From Apoda limacodes (taxonomy: Eukaryota > Arthropoda > Insecta > Lepidoptera > Limacodidae), in the NCBI GenBank assembly GCA_946406115.1, contig OX291562.1:2510001-2574000 (forward strand): a stretch of DNA of 64,000 nucleotides, written 5' to 3'. The notes beneath the pieces were generated by a model. It was not told the DNA's origin, ran no database searches, and saw only the letters and a list, made by a program, of their open reading frames with translations. Within the stretch, counting starts at the first letter, position 1; every line of letters begins with the position of its first letter. Positions 43,601-56,783 of the stretch are shown piece by piece. A program made the position numbers and the translations under genes.

Positions 43601-43682
43601 GGGTTCGAGACTCACGCCGGTCGAAGGGACGCCCCCGAGAGCGACAACCCAAGCCGAGGCTTCCCCCGCGGGAAGCCCTTGA
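40641..43682 (+). CDS. E5 ORF2 protein: endonuclease and reverse transcriptase
   Basis: 1013 aa, one Thr shorter than E2 ORF2 in the STTS(T)PNRAS segment, with a few scattered substitutions (for example Q to R in DKFG(Q/R)LL). All endonuclease and LYADD motifs are present at the same positions. Confidence 0.96.
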   Translation: MDCTTAREKPRSVSIGYFNANGLRNQREELSQFLSSQKPDVFLIQETFLKPAVRTPSIANYRTVRNDRTASNLGGTLIYYRRSLHCSPIDPPPLTNLEASVCRLAMTGHQPIIIASVYLSPLKDLLESDLQSLLSLGDAVILAGDLNCKHRRWNSSVTSQRGRLLDDLVDRLNFDIIAPMTPTYFPHNTRFNPDVLDIALLKNVRLSFRSIEVLDELDSDHRPVVLRLGFPSDSPPDTRTVTDWDKFGRLLENPSSPHLDRVPDVISSATDLNVAIDSLTSHLTATVGECSRQVPVGDYHHLILPQHIRSLMTERNAAHRARDRAPTIDNKARFNDLHRRVRTAVAELRAQRFGDLMENISPSHQAYWHLARALKSETANSLPPLTRPNNSVPAFNDDEKADCLASSLQAQCALSTQPFDPDHVREVDGEVERRTSLPPQDPLPPVTVDEVIQVIKDLRPRKSPGADGISNDILKRLTLPLICLLVAIFNAAMEHCIFPSQWKDAIVIGIHKPGKARTEPSSYRPISLLKALGKLYERLLLARLRNSIVSRGILIDEQFGFRAKHSCVHQVLRITEHILTGFQPALGKTRHTGAVFFDVAKAFDKVWHNGLIFKLYNFQLPDRLVLIIRDYLSNRSFRYRVEGTLSSPRPIEAGVPQGSVLAPVLYLLYTNDIPKTIGTQLALYADDTALYTTDRQVSRITERLQSAITALGEWFRKWRIEVNPDKSSAVLFTTGSPPRPTSLSLFGRAIPWQNKTKYLGVTMDRRLNFHAHTKIVRDRAAFVLGRLYPMIGKYSKMSLRNKLNLYTTCIRPILAYASVVFALSKRNLHKLQTLQNRFLRAASGASWYVRNADLHRDFELPTIPQYFKDLAVRFFERTQNHPNRLVVQSTTYIPPDRPRRGRKTILRRPRHVLTSPDDDLAVRIARLVSTTSPNRASLQTRRRRPRVRRRPQGYTRYQRVPGRFSPPLNRNRTRVTGNSPPGGDSPSGSRLTPVEGTPPRATTQAEASPAGSP

Positions 43683-43899
43683 GCGTTGGGCGCTACATGG
43701 GCTGAGGCTCCTTCAGAGTCTCGCCCCAAAAGTCCGGTGAAGCAGTAATGGCTGCAACAGCCAACTGCATAGTCAGCTCAGACATAAAAAAAAAAAAAAA
43801 AATGCGATTTTTTAGTTTTACTTACGTGTCGTTCCGTTTCGATTGAGCGCAGTTTGTCGTGCGCTCGTTTGTTCGTTTAATTAATTAATTGAACAGTAA

Positions 43900-44220
<321 letters not shown>

Positions 44221-44269
44221 GTTAGGTGTCAATACCTACCAATTCTCTGAATTGAATTATAATGTAAAA

Positions 44270-44285
44270 GGCCCTTTTCAGGGCC
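44270..44285 (+). terminator. H4 stem-loop, unit 4
   Basis: GGCCCT-TTTC-AGGGCC. Confidence 0.97.
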
Positions 44286-45589
44286 GCACATTGTTCATTG
44301 TATTCACCTGTTTAAGTGATACAGTTTCTTCAATTTATGTTCGTTTTTTTTTTTTTTTTTTTGGTTTGATAGATAAAAGTCGGTTAGTAAGTAAGTAAGT
44401 AAGTAAGTAAGTAAACAAACAAACAAACAAACAGATAACCTAAAAATTAAATAAGTACCTGAGATATAATATATTGCATACACATTGATCAACTACATAG
44501 TAGTTAGGTACCTATCTTTATGGTAAGGTTTGCGAAGGTCTCAGTAGATAGTTGTGCAATTTAAATTTTGCCGAACCGAAAAACAGATAGTACCTACCTA
44601 CCTACCTACCTACCTACCTACATACATACATACATACATACATACATACATACACATAAATAGGTACCTACTTTACAATTTTGCCGCTCCCAACTTATGA
44701 GAATAACATAAGTAAAAAGGTAGTGAGTAACTACCTATTTACCTACCACACGCACATAAAAGATGCCCATACACCTATGATACATAGGTCTAATTAATTT
44801 TTAACACCTTTTTTTTTTTTTTTTTTGTTGTTTTTTTTTTTTATTATTTTATTTTATTTTAAGAAGCTGTAAGTGTTTGCTTGCAGTGCGACTTGCAAGT
44901 TTCTTTTGTTACATTCGTTCGTTCTATTTTGTCGTCATGTGGAAACGTGGTTATTATACGAGTAATATTTGTATCTATCATGTGATTTTTGTTTATATTA
45001 TATAGTAGTCAATATAGTGTCATTTAAAATGATCGAAAAGGGTACAATAACGAAACTCTAATAATGCATCTGATGGATTCCCCTATAGGTTAGGTTGCCA
45101 CTCGCGACGCACTCATGTTTTACCACCTTTCCGGTGTACATCGACAACACGGCGATACGGACGCGTTGTACGTGTGAACTGCTTTCTCGTTGGACCGTCG
45201 AAACTTTAACTATTAACGAATCGTACGTAAACTATTTAATTTTTAGATATTGATGAGATATTACTAATTTTTATCTTGACATTAGGTGAGCGTAGAATGC
45301 GACCGTCAAAACAAACCGTTCTCTACGTCGACACGCATCCGTTTGTCTAATAATTATATATTCATAATAAAGTCTAATTCATATATATAACATATCTACA
45401 TTTATATACCTATTATGTTATTCGATATATGTATAATAATTTTTATAATAGATACGAGTAAGTGAAAACTTTCAACGGTTCGCAACAGAAAACGTATCTC
45501 GAGAACGGATCTCTCTTTACAGTATTGCTAAAGAAGGCGAAAAATCAAAAGTTTTTGGCGCCATCTATACGTTTTCGTACTTTAACTAA

Positions 45590-45623
<34 letters not shown>

Positions 45624-45685
45624 GTGCGTGAAGTAACAATTCAGTGAGTGAAACTTGCAGTTAATATTTACCCGAATAGAACAAA
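44286..45685. other. H4-H1 spacer, unit 4
   Basis: As in unit 3; family C target empty at 45556-45567. No gene is seen. Confidence 0.8.
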
Positions 45686-46393
45686 ATGGCAGACGCAGCA
45701 GTTGCATCCGATACACCTGCACCGGCGACGCCCGCCAAGAAACCTAAGGCTTCGGCTTCCGCAGGGGCAAAGAAACCCAAAGCTAAGCCGACTCATCCCA
45801 AGACTTCTGAAATGGTGAACAACGCTATTAAGGAACTTAAGGAGCGTAGCGGTTCTTCGCTTCAGGCGATCAAGAAATACATCGCAGCGCAGTATAAGGT
45901 CGACGCCGAAAAGCTGGCACCTTTCATCAGAAAATATTTAAAAAGCGCAGTGGAGTCCGGTGCTTTGATACAGACTAAAGGGAAGGGTGCCTCGGGATCG
46001 TTCAAACTGGAGTCTAAGGGATCGAGCGGAAAGAAGGCCACCACCGGACCTAAAGTCGGTGGTGGAGGAAAAGCCGGGGCAGCTGCGAAAACGAAAAAGG
46101 CAACCGCCGCCGGCGGAAAGGCGAGGAAGTCGACCGCGGCCGCATCCGGTGGTTCATCGCCGTCAAAGCCAAAATCCGCCGCCGCCACTAAAGACAAGAA
46201 AGCCGCCGCAGCCAAGAAGAAACCGGCCGCCAAGAAATCATCGGCTCCCGCGAAAGCTAAGAGTTCCGCGCCCAAAGCGAAGAAAAGTGCGAAGCCACCC
46301 ACTAAGAAGCCAAAGGCGCCTAAACCTAAAAAGGCCGCAGGTACACCCAAATCGAAGCCGGCAGCAAAGAAAGCCGGAGCCTCGAAAAAGTGA
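45686..46393 (+). CDS. H1: Linker histone H1, unit 4
   Basis: Identical 235-aa protein, upstream region intact. Confidence 0.97.
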   Translation: MADAAVASDTPAPATPAKKPKASASAGAKKPKAKPTHPKTSEMVNNAIKELKERSGSSLQAIKKYIAAQYKVDAEKLAPFIRKYLKSAVESGALIQTKGKGASGSFKLESKGSSGKKATTGPKVGGGGKAGAAAKTKKATAAGGKARKSTAAASGGSSPSKPKSAAATKDKKAAAAKKKPAAKKSSAPAKAKSSAPKAKKSAKPPTKKPKAPKPKKAAGTPKSKPAAKKAGASKK

Positions 46394-46604
46394 ACCAGTG
46401 AGTGAGTGAGTGAGTGAGTGATTGTCGTAGTAGGTATATCGGTACATTGCTGCACGCTGTACAACAACGACGACACAACAGCAGAAAATTGTTAGCGGTG
46501 TTGTGTGTGTGTGAGTTTGTGTTATACATACTTACTTACAAAAGATGAGCGAGCGACACAAGTTTTGTCTCGTGCGTTCGTTCGTCCGCCGTCTACAAAC
46601 AAAA

Positions 46605-46620
46605 AGCCCTTTTCAGGGCT
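46605..46620 (+). terminator. H1 stem-loop, unit 4
   Basis: AGCCCT-TTTC-AGGGCT. Confidence 0.93.
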
Positions 46621-47473
<853 letters not shown>

Positions 47474-47569
47474 ATTGATAGTAAGTACGCACGCTGCTCT
47501 CCTATAGCGTATTCCACTTTCGTATTATTAGCGATGTGGTGATATGTGTATTAAAATAGAAAAAGAAAA

Positions 47570-47585
47570 GGCCCTTTTCAGGGCC
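47570..47585 (+). terminator. H2A stem-loop, unit 4
   Basis: GGCCCT-TTTC-AGGGCC. Confidence 0.97.
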
Positions 47586-48106
47586 GCAATTTGTATCTGG
47601 AATTTGTGAAAAACAAAACGTTTCTTTCGATTGCGTCGACGTCTCTTTTTATATAGATTCATTCATTCATTCATTCATTCATTCATTCATACATACATAC
47701 ATACATACATACATACATACATACATACATACTTACTTACTTACTTACTTACTATATTTTATATACTATATTTATATCAATTTTATTATTTAAGACATTT
47801 CCTCTATCGCTTGATGCTTGATCGCTGATGGTCGTGCCAACGGTGAACGGGATGAAGGAGGGGAAGGGGAATGACAATAAGGATAGAAGAGCGGAGGGAA
47901 AGAGATAAAAGATATATCGTTGACACGCTATTGGTCAAACGCATATGTTGACATCGTAACGTTAACTGGCAGCGTGCAGTCTTATAAGTGAATAAAACTA
48001 AAAAAAATACCTATTACGAACTACAGTCTGCGCTGTGACGCTCTACGTTGAAGACGTTGATCTTACGCTACCGTTACCGTTGTTATATATTTTATTTTAA
48101 TTCATC
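47586..48106 (+). promoter_or_regulatory. H2A-H2B spacer and intact H2B promoter, unit 4
   Basis: Microsatellites, GA tract, inverted CCAAT and TATAAG (47983-47988), with the family B target empty at 48014-48025. Confidence 0.8.
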
Positions 48107-48481
48107 ATGCCGCCCAAGACTAGCGGAAAGGCAGCCAAGAAATCCGGCAAAGCTCAAAAGAACATCTCCAAATCGGACAAAAAGAAGAAGAAGCACAAGA
48201 GGAAGGAGAGCTACGCCATTTACATCTACAAAGTGCTGAAGCAGGTCCATCCCGACACCGGTATCTCTAGTAAAGCTATGTCGATCATGAACTCTTTCGT
48301 GAACGATATCTTCGAACGTATAGCGGCCGAAGCTTCGAGACTTGCTCACTACAATAAACGTTCCACGATAACGTCGAGGGAGGTGCAGACATCGGTGAGA
48401 CTCCTTCTTCCCGGTGAACTTGCCAAGCACGCTGTCAGTGAGGGTACTAAAGCCGTCACTAAATATACTAGCTCTAAGTGA
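48107..48481 (+). CDS. H2B: Histone H2B, unit 4
   Basis: Identical protein with its promoter attached; with unit 1 it is one of two such H2B copies here. Confidence 0.99.
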   Translation: MPPKTSGKAAKKSGKAQKNISKSDKKKKKHKRKESYAIYIYKVLKQVHPDTGISSKAMSIMNSFVNDIFERIAAEASRLAHYNKRSTITSREVQTSVRLLLPGELAKHAVSEGTKAVTKYTSSK

Positions 48482-48556
48482 GCTAGTACCAAAATTGTGA
48501 TGTGTGACGAGCGTCTAATTTTGATATTGGACGCGATCAAATACATACAACAAAAA

Positions 48557-48572
48557 GGCCCTTTTCAGGGCC
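48557..48572 (+). terminator. H2B stem-loop, unit 4
   Basis: GGCCCT-TTTC-AGGGCC. Confidence 0.97.
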
Positions 48573-49576
<1,004 letters not shown>

Positions 49577-49927
49577 AATGTTGAAAAATAATAAAAAATA
49601 TTTGTTTTTTTTTAATTGAAGATCGTTTATTACTAAGTGTTAGTGCTGTGCTGTGCTGTGTCGTTCGTTGTGATCAAGTTGAGTGTTGTGTCCGTGTACA
49701 TATGTTTCTATATGTATAATGTGCAATATACGTACCTATGTGTGTACTTTCAGAGTAGCTTGTTGTTACTCTTGAAGTGTGTTAGGTTTATATATTGTTC
49801 ATTATATATTATAGTGATATATATATATATTTACGATATTGCACAATGAGACGACGACGACTGCGGCGCGGCACGCACGCACTACGCTGCGTTCGATCTA
49901 TTTGCGTTGAAAACAAATAAAACAAAA

Positions 49928-49943
49928 GGCCCTTCTAAGGGCC
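49928..49943 (+). terminator. H3 stem-loop, unit 4
   Basis: GGCCCT-TCTA-AGGGCC, 351 nt after the stop. Confidence 0.92.
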
Positions 49944-49989
49944 GCACTTATTTCTGTGAATATTAAAATGTTTCTTTCTTATTAAGACG

Positions 49990-50024
<35 letters not shown>

Positions 50025-50900
50025 GACCATCGGTATTCAAATCTTGGTAAAGGTACTATATGATTGTTATTTGTAGGTAGGTAATAATACATACCTACTC
50101 GTAATGTTATGAGATTGATGATGCCTCAGTATGGGCCTTCTACAAGGGTCGGTCACCCATCTAGGTACTGATCGTGCCCGATGTTGCTTTATTCCTTTCC
50201 TGCTGATCCGCTGAGCCTCGAAGTATGTGTATGTATTTATGTATGTGATTAAGTTAAGTTAAGTAAGGTTAGGTTAGGTTTGGTTTGGTTTGTACAGTAG
50301 ATTACCTTACCTAAATCGGTATAAAACGCTTTGATTCGATTTGGGTTAGGTTTCGTTAAGTTAGGTTAGGTTAGGTTGGGTTAGGTTGGGTTAGGTTTGG
50401 TTTGGTTTGGTTTGGTGTTTCTTTCTTTCTTTGGTACAGCAGATTACCTTACCTAGGTAGGTATAAAACGCTTTGATTCGATTTGGGTTAGGTTTCGTTA
50501 GGTTAGGTTAGGTTAGGTTAGGTTGGGTTAGGTTGTGGTATGTTATGTTAAACCGGCCTTACTACCGGTCAGACTGACTGACTGACTGACTGACTGACTG
50601 ACTGACTGACTGACTGACTGACTGACTGACTGACTGACTGACTGACTGACTGACTGACTGACTGACTGACTGACTGACTGACTGACTGACTGACTGACCG
50701 ACCGACCGACTAGTCTCAGACTCAGGTTTGTTTGACGGCAGGGTTGTTTGTTTGTTTGTTTGTTTGTTTGTTTGTTTGTTTGTTTGTTTGTTTGTTTGTT
50801 TGTTTGTTTGTATAATGTAGGTACATAATGTGTATGTATAATATAGGTAGTTAAATTTTATCCTAGTTTTGTATCGACTCTTCGTATTATCTATCCATCT
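49944..50900. other. H3-H4 spacer, units 4/5 junction
   Basis: Same elements as the unit 1/2 junction, with the unit boundary at 50533 and longer GACT/GTTT tracts. Confidence 0.8.
50151..50217 (-). pseudogene. 5S rRNA-like fragment, unit 4
   Basis: Same antisense fragment as at 6819-6885. Confidence 0.7.
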
Positions 50901-51000
50901 CCCTCCCTCTCCCCCTCTTCTCTCCTAACCTCCCCTCCCCTCCCTTGCCATCGCGTCGACCAGCGAGACTATAAATACGGCCAAAACTGCGTGCGATTTT
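50901..51000 (+). promoter_or_regulatory. Orphaned H4 promoter, unit 5
   Basis: Pyrimidine tract, TATAAATA (50970-50977) and the first target copy TGCGATTTT (50992-51000). Confidence 0.85.
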
Positions 51001-51004
51001 TTTT

Positions 51005-51039
51005 TCATTCCCGATTCGACTCTTGTGTTGTGCGGTCGT
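51005..51039 (+). promoter_or_regulatory. E6 internal promoter (initiator and DPE)
   Basis: TCATTC with +1 at A51007 and GGTCGT at +28 to +33; the host TATA begins at -37 because of the extra T. Confidence 0.7.
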
Positions 51040-51787
51040 GTTTTCGAGCGTCAAGTGCTCTTAGTGTGCTCCGTGCAGTGGTGACTCAGCTGGTGCGCAT
51101 TCCTGTGTGGTGTTTTGCCTCAGCGCTGACGACCTCGAATTGTTGTTTGGTTTATTGCCCGCAATTCCTGGAAAATCGGCCTGAGTGTTGAAGCGCTGCT
51201 CGGCAGTGTGTATTGGCTGGGAAATTGCTTCTCGGCCCGCGCTGAGTGTGTTTGTGCGTTCTTCAACGCGCCCATAACCGAGTGTTTATCGAAGCGATAC
51301 TGTGCGTTTTTGTGCGTGAGTGTGTGTTCTCGTAGTCGCGGAACTACTACGCATAGCGGTGACCCTCGCTTGCCTCTTTGACTGTTACCGGTTCGCCCGG
51401 TCTGAGTCCGGCTTTGTGTTAAATCGCTAGCGTAGTATTTCCGCTTCAGCGGTTCGCCGCTCCGTGCATTCTCGCGTTTTAAGTGTCGATTGCGTTTTAG
51501 TTTGTAGAAATCCAGTTCCGAGTGCTCAAGGGCTGGTGGGTGAGATCGTATAGCTCTTTTCAGAGTTGCGGTCTACCTAAAAGTTTCTCGTTCATAAACG
51601 TCTCGTTGCTGGGGGGAAACCTAACGGTGACAACGTAACCCCGGCCGTAGGAGTAGGAGTTAGGTACACACCAGGCAATCCGTAGCACTGCGGGGCGCCT
51701 GGCCACATTTAGGTATTCTTGCTCCTCGCCAGCAATGGTGGGGAGTCACTAGGCACACAAAAAATCTACACCTCGGTCACTCCCGCG
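51040..51787 (+). other. E6 5' UTR
   Basis: Near-identical to that of E2; no gene is seen. Confidence 0.7.
51552..51567 (+). promoter_or_regulatory. Histone stem-loop-like hairpin in the E6 5' UTR
   Basis: AGCTCT-TTTC-AGAGTT, as in E2 and E5. Confidence 0.6.
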
Positions 51788-53632
51788 ATGGCCGAGCAAC
51801 TCATCGGCTTGTCCCCGGACCAGCTAGGGGCAATCGTGCAAAATCTTGTTCGCGATCGCCCAGAGCTGGCCCACGCCATCTTCACGGCGTTGGGGCCTGC
51901 CCTCACTGCGTCCAGCACAATCGCGCCCTCCCCGTCCGTCTCATCGCGTTCGACTCCGCGCTCTCGCTCGCGCAATCGCTCGCGCTCTCTCTCCCGCGAA
52001 CCCCGCAATCGCGACCCGCGTCTCGCTCGCCGCGCTCTTCGGGCCCCTGCGCCCATTCGCCCTCCCACTCCGGTAGCCGATGAGACCCCTTCTCGGTCTC
52101 TCGCTACCCCGCCCCCCGCAACCTCCGAAACCGCACCCCGGTCTCCAGCAGCCGTAATGTCCGCTGAGTCGGCGTTGTCTGAGGACGACGAAGGCTTCAA
52201 AGTGGTTGGCCTGGGAACCAAAAAGGGTAAAAAACGGAAGAAGTCCGCCAAGTCTAAAAAGGCTTCGGCGGCATCCGCTCAGGAGTCTTCTACTCCTCCT
52301 CCCTCCGACTCTGAGGCTAAACGCCTCAAAGCGCCTAGCGCTTCCGCGTCCCCGTCCCCGTCCACCTCGGCGGCCAGCCCTGAGCTAGCCGCCATGGACA
52401 CAACCCCCCCCGCCGCCACCTCTTCGCAGTCCGACTGTCCCACTTCGGGACGGAAGGAAAAATCTCCGCCGCCCATCGTCATCAAAGACAAGGGGGCCTG
52501 GCCGAACATTGCTAACGCTATGAAGGCCAAGCGTATCAATTATACGCACGCCCGCAATGATGCCGAGCGCGGCATCAAAGTGCAGGTCCCGACACCGTCA
52601 GATTTCCGAAATCTGACGGCCTTCCTCACGGCTCAAAAATATGAGTACCACACGTACTCATTGGCCGAGGAACGCGTTTTAAGGGCAGTCGTAAGGGGAG
52701 TCCCTAGGGAATTCTCCACCACGACTGTCCAGGACGACTTAATCGTCCAAGGCCTCCCCGTACGGGAAGTACATCGTATGTACAATGGCCGAAATAAGTC
52801 CGAGTGCTACGACATGGTGCTCGTTGTACTAGACCTAACAAAAGAAGGCAAAGCCATCTTTAACATCAAAGATGTTTGCAGCCTCAAAGGCATCAGGGTC
52901 GAGACTCCGCACAAGCGGTCGAACCCGAGTCAATGCCACCGATGCCAGCTATATGGCCACGCGCAGCGCAACTGCAGACGCAGACCGCGCTGCGTCAAAT
53001 GTTTACGCGATCACGCCACTCCGGACTGTGATCGCGATCGCTCAAACGCATCCGACCCGGTCGCTTGCGTACTCTGTGGGAGTGAAGGCCACCCAGCGAA
53101 TTACCGCGGGTGCCCCAAAGCTCCCAAACAGAGCTCGCGTAAACCCCATCAGGGTAAATCGCGCCCATCCGCCCCCCGCCAACAGGCTCCGCTCGTGCCT
53201 GCCCCCCTCCCGGCTGTCAACGCCTGGAGCCGTCCTCCAGCGCTAGTAGCGTCCAAATCGAAGGAGACAGACAAACTTTTGTCTGCTCTCCCCGGGCCCG
53301 TCTCAGTTACGGGCATTCCCTACCCCGCCCCTCTGATGTCCCGGGACATCCCGCGTCCAGCGCCCATGAGAAGTGCACCCGCACCTCTCGCGCATACGCG
53401 CCTTGCCCCCCCGCGCCCCTCTTTCGCGCTGCCCTGCAATGCCGTTCATACGGCCGAGCAGCAGCAGCACCTCGGCATTCTCGCCGAGATTTCTTGGGCC
53501 TTCGACGCGGCCAATTTCGAGATCGTGTTCGCCGAATACGAACAGATCACCGATTTCTCTCAAATGCTCGGCTTCATGGCTAAGCATCGCGATTTCTTCG
53601 CCGCCCTCCGCAGGGTAGCTCCAAAACCGTAG
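51788..53632 (+). CDS. E6 ORF1 protein (Jockey gag-like)
   Basis: 614 aa, the same as E2 ORF1 apart from a Ser to Asn change (NIA(S/N)AMKAK). All three zinc knuckles are intact. Confidence 0.93.
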   Translation: MAEQLIGLSPDQLGAIVQNLVRDRPELAHAIFTALGPALTASSTIAPSPSVSSRSTPRSRSRNRSRSLSREPRNRDPRLARRALRAPAPIRPPTPVADETPSRSLATPPPATSETAPRSPAAVMSAESALSEDDEGFKVVGLGTKKGKKRKKSAKSKKASAASAQESSTPPPSDSEAKRLKAPSASASPSPSTSAASPELAAMDTTPPAATSSQSDCPTSGRKEKSPPPIVIKDKGAWPNIANAMKAKRINYTHARNDAERGIKVQVPTPSDFRNLTAFLTAQKYEYHTYSLAEERVLRAVVRGVPREFSTTTVQDDLIVQGLPVREVHRMYNGRNKSECYDMVLVVLDLTKEGKAIFNIKDVCSLKGIRVETPHKRSNPSQCHRCQLYGHAQRNCRRRPRCVKCLRDHATPDCDRDRSNASDPVACVLCGSEGHPANYRGCPKAPKQSSRKPHQGKSRPSAPRQQAPLVPAPLPAVNAWSRPPALVASKSKETDKLLSALPGPVSVTGIPYPAPLMSRDIPRPAPMRSAPAPLAHTRLAPPRPSFALPCNAVHTAEQQQHLGILAEISWAFDAANFEIVFAEYEQITDFSQMLGFMAKHRDFFAALRRVAPKP

Positions 53633-53639
53633 AATCAAA

Positions 53640-56600
53640 ATGGATTGCACAACCGCGCGCGAAAAACCCCGGTCCGTCTCCATAGGCTATTTTAACGCCA
53701 ACGGTCTCCGCAACCAAAGAGAGGAATTATCGCAATTCCTCTCGTCCCAAAAACCGGACGTCTTCCTCATCCAGGAAACGTTCCTAAAGCCCGCTGTCCG
53801 TACCCCTTCAATCGCGAACTATCGTACCGTCCGTAATGATAGAACTGCCTCCAATCTCGGAGGCACTCTCATCTATTACAGGCGCTCCCTGCATTGCTCC
53901 CCTATCGATCCTCCACCGCTTACGAATTTAGAAGCATCCGTCTGCCGCTTAGCGATGACCGGCCATCAGCCGATCATCATTGCATCGGTTTATCTCTCTC
54001 CCCTAAAAGACTTGCTCGAGAGCGACCTTCAGTCGCTCTTAAGTTTAGGCGACGCCGTCATTCTTGCCGGCGACCTAAATTGCAAGCATCGCCGCTGGAA
54101 CTCTTCTGTAACTTCACAAAGAGGCAGACTCCTCGACGATTTAGTTGACAGACTAAACTTTGACATCATCGCTCCCATGACGCCCACTTACTTTCCCCAC
54201 AATACTCGGTTTAACCCCGACGTACTCGACATAGCACTTCTAAAGAATGTAAGGCTAAGCTTTCGCTCTATAGAGGTGCTTGACGAACTTGACTCGGACC
54301 ACCGCCCTGTCGTCCTCCGATTAGGTTTCCCTTCGGACTCTCCTCCCGACACTAGAACCGTGACGGACTGGGATAAATTTGGGCAATTGCTCGAAAATCC
54401 CAGCTCGCCACATCTAGATCGCGTTCCCAACGTTATCTCATCCGCGACCGATCTTAACGTAGCTATCGACTCACTCACTAGCCACCTGACCGCCACCGTT
54501 GGCGAGTGCTCACGACAGGTGCCGGTTGGTGATTATCACCACCTAATCCTGCCTCAGCACATCAGGTCGCTAATGACTGAGCGTAACGCGGCCCGCCGCG
54601 TTCGCGACCGCGCTCCCACTATCGAAAATAAAGCTCGCTTCAACGACTTACACCGCCGTGTAAGAACCGCTGTAGCTGAGCTCCGCGCCCAACGTTTCGG
54701 TGATCTTATGGAGAACATTTCTCCTTCTCACCAAGCTTATTGGCACTTAGCCAGAGCTCTAAAATCCGAAACCGCAAACTCTCTCCCTCCGTTAACTCGT
54801 CCCAACAATAGCGTTCCCGCGTTCAATGACGACGAAAAAGCGGATTGCCTAGCATCCAGCCTCCAAGCCCAATGTGCCTTAAGCACACAGCCTTTCGATC
54901 CCGATCACGTGCGCGAGGTAGACGGCGAAGTGGAGCGCAGAACTTCTCTGCCTCCACAAGACCCCCTGCCCCCTGTCACTGTCGACGAAGTCATACAGGT
55001 CATCAAAGACCTACGCCCCCGTAAGTCCCCCGGCGCAGACGGTATCTCTAACGATATCCTAAAGCGCCTCACTCTTCCCCTTATCTGCCTCCTAGTAGCG
55101 ATCTTTAACGCTGCTATGGAACATTGCATCTTTCCATCTCAATGGAAAGATGCAATCGTTATAGGCATCCATAAGCCCGGCAAAGCTCGTACCGAGCCGT
55201 CCTCCTATCGCCCTATAAGTTTACTAAAGGCCCTTGGTAAACTCTATGAACGCCTCCTTCTCGCCCGCCTACGGAACTCTATAGTCTCCAGAGGCATTTT
55301 AATAGACGAGCAGTTTGGCTTTCGTGCCAAACACTCATGCGTCCATCAAGTCCTCCGCATAACGGAACATATTCTTACTGGCTTCCAGCCAGCATTAGGT
55401 AAGACCCGTCACACGGGCGCTGTCTTCTTCGATGTAGCGAAAGCTTTCGACAAAGTCTGGCACAACGGTTTAATTTTTAAACTGTACAACTTTCAGTTGC
55501 CAGATCGTCTCGTGCTCATCATACGAGACTATTTGTCGAATCGTAGCTTTCGCTACAGAGTTGAAGGCACTCTCTCCTCCCCCCGCCCCATAGAAGCAGG
55601 AGTCCCGCAAGGGTCCGTGCTCGCCCCCGTCTTGTACCTTCTGTACACTAACGATATCCCAAAAACGATAGGTACCCAATTAGCCCTCTATGCGGACGAT
55701 ACCGCTCTCTATACTACCGATAGGCAAGTGAGTCGAATCACTGAGAGACTCCAATCCGCTATCACCGCCCTAGGCGAGTGGTTTCGGAAATGGAGAATCG
55801 AGGTGAATCCCGACAAAAGCTCTGCCGTCCTTTTCACCACAGGCAGCCCTCCGCGGCCAACTTCCCTCTCTCTCTTCGGTCGTGCCATTCCCTGGCAAAA
55901 TAAGACCAAATATCTCGGTGTGACCATGGATAGACGTTTGAACTTCCACGCTCACACCAAAATAGTCAGAGACCGAGCCGCTTTTGTCCTCGGTCGTCTC
56001 TATCCCATGATAGGCAAGTATAGTAAGATGTCGCTTAGAAATAAGCTAAATCTTTACACAACTTGCATCCGCCCCATACTAGCTTATGCTAGCGTAGTCT
56101 TTGCTCTGTCCAAGCGCAATCTCCACAAACTCCAGACCCTCCAAAACCGCTTTCTCAGAGCGGCCTCTGGAGCCTCTTGGTACGTTCGCAATGCGGACCT
56201 ACACAGAGACTTCGAACTTCCCACGATTCCCCAGTACTTTAAAGACTTGGCAGTCCGCTTTTTCGAGCGTACGCAAAATCACCCGAATAGATTAGTTGTG
56301 CAATCCACGACGTACATTCCCCCCGATCGTCCCCGTCGCGGTCGTAAAACTATACTCAGGCGGCCTCGGCACGTACTAACGTCCCCAGATGACGATCTCG
56401 CTGTCCGGATAGCGAGATTAGTCTCTACTACGTCGACCCCGAATAGGGCCTCCCTCCAAACACGACGCCGACGTCCCCGGGTTCGTCGGCGCCCACAAGG
56501 ATACACTAGGTATCAAAGAGTGCCGGGGCGCTTCTCGCCCCCACTCAATCGCAACCGCACCCGCGTAACGGGGAACTCCCCTCCTGGCGGTGACTCACCT

Positions 56601-56684
56601 TCGGGTTCGAGACTCACGCCGGTCGAAGGGACGCCCCCGAGAGCGACAACCCAAGCCGAGGCTTCCCCCGCGGGAAGCCCTTGA
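53640..56684 (+). CDS. E6 ORF2 protein: endonuclease and reverse transcriptase
   Basis: 1014 aa, matching E2 ORF2 except for Asn to Asp in PPVTV(N/D)EV. Endonuclease and LYADD motifs are intact. Confidence 0.96.
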   Translation: MDCTTAREKPRSVSIGYFNANGLRNQREELSQFLSSQKPDVFLIQETFLKPAVRTPSIANYRTVRNDRTASNLGGTLIYYRRSLHCSPIDPPPLTNLEASVCRLAMTGHQPIIIASVYLSPLKDLLESDLQSLLSLGDAVILAGDLNCKHRRWNSSVTSQRGRLLDDLVDRLNFDIIAPMTPTYFPHNTRFNPDVLDIALLKNVRLSFRSIEVLDELDSDHRPVVLRLGFPSDSPPDTRTVTDWDKFGQLLENPSSPHLDRVPNVISSATDLNVAIDSLTSHLTATVGECSRQVPVGDYHHLILPQHIRSLMTERNAARRVRDRAPTIENKARFNDLHRRVRTAVAELRAQRFGDLMENISPSHQAYWHLARALKSETANSLPPLTRPNNSVPAFNDDEKADCLASSLQAQCALSTQPFDPDHVREVDGEVERRTSLPPQDPLPPVTVDEVIQVIKDLRPRKSPGADGISNDILKRLTLPLICLLVAIFNAAMEHCIFPSQWKDAIVIGIHKPGKARTEPSSYRPISLLKALGKLYERLLLARLRNSIVSRGILIDEQFGFRAKHSCVHQVLRITEHILTGFQPALGKTRHTGAVFFDVAKAFDKVWHNGLIFKLYNFQLPDRLVLIIRDYLSNRSFRYRVEGTLSSPRPIEAGVPQGSVLAPVLYLLYTNDIPKTIGTQLALYADDTALYTTDRQVSRITERLQSAITALGEWFRKWRIEVNPDKSSAVLFTTGSPPRPTSLSLFGRAIPWQNKTKYLGVTMDRRLNFHAHTKIVRDRAAFVLGRLYPMIGKYSKMSLRNKLNLYTTCIRPILAYASVVFALSKRNLHKLQTLQNRFLRAASGASWYVRNADLHRDFELPTIPQYFKDLAVRFFERTQNHPNRLVVQSTTYIPPDRPRRGRKTILRRPRHVLTSPDDDLAVRIARLVSTTSTPNRASLQTRRRRPRVRRRPQGYTRYQRVPGRFSPPLNRNRTRVTGNSPPGGDSPSGSRLTPVEGTPPRATTQAEASPAGSP

Positions 56685-56783
56685 GCGTTGGGCGCTATAT
56701 GGGCTGAGGCTCCTTCAGAGTCTCGCCCCAAAAGTCCGGTGAAGCAGTAATGGCTGCAACAGCCAACTGCATAGTCAGCTCAG

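Larger units (their letters stand above)
37985..43802 (+). mobile_element. E5: full-length family A LINE at the H4 start
   Basis: 5.82 kb with intact ORF1 and ORF2, a 17-nt poly(A) preceded by CAT (E2 and E6 lack it), and TGCGATTTT duplicated at 37976-37984 and 43803-43811. It is nearly identical to E2 and E6 except for a sharply bounded divergent block at the start of ORF1. Confidence 0.96.
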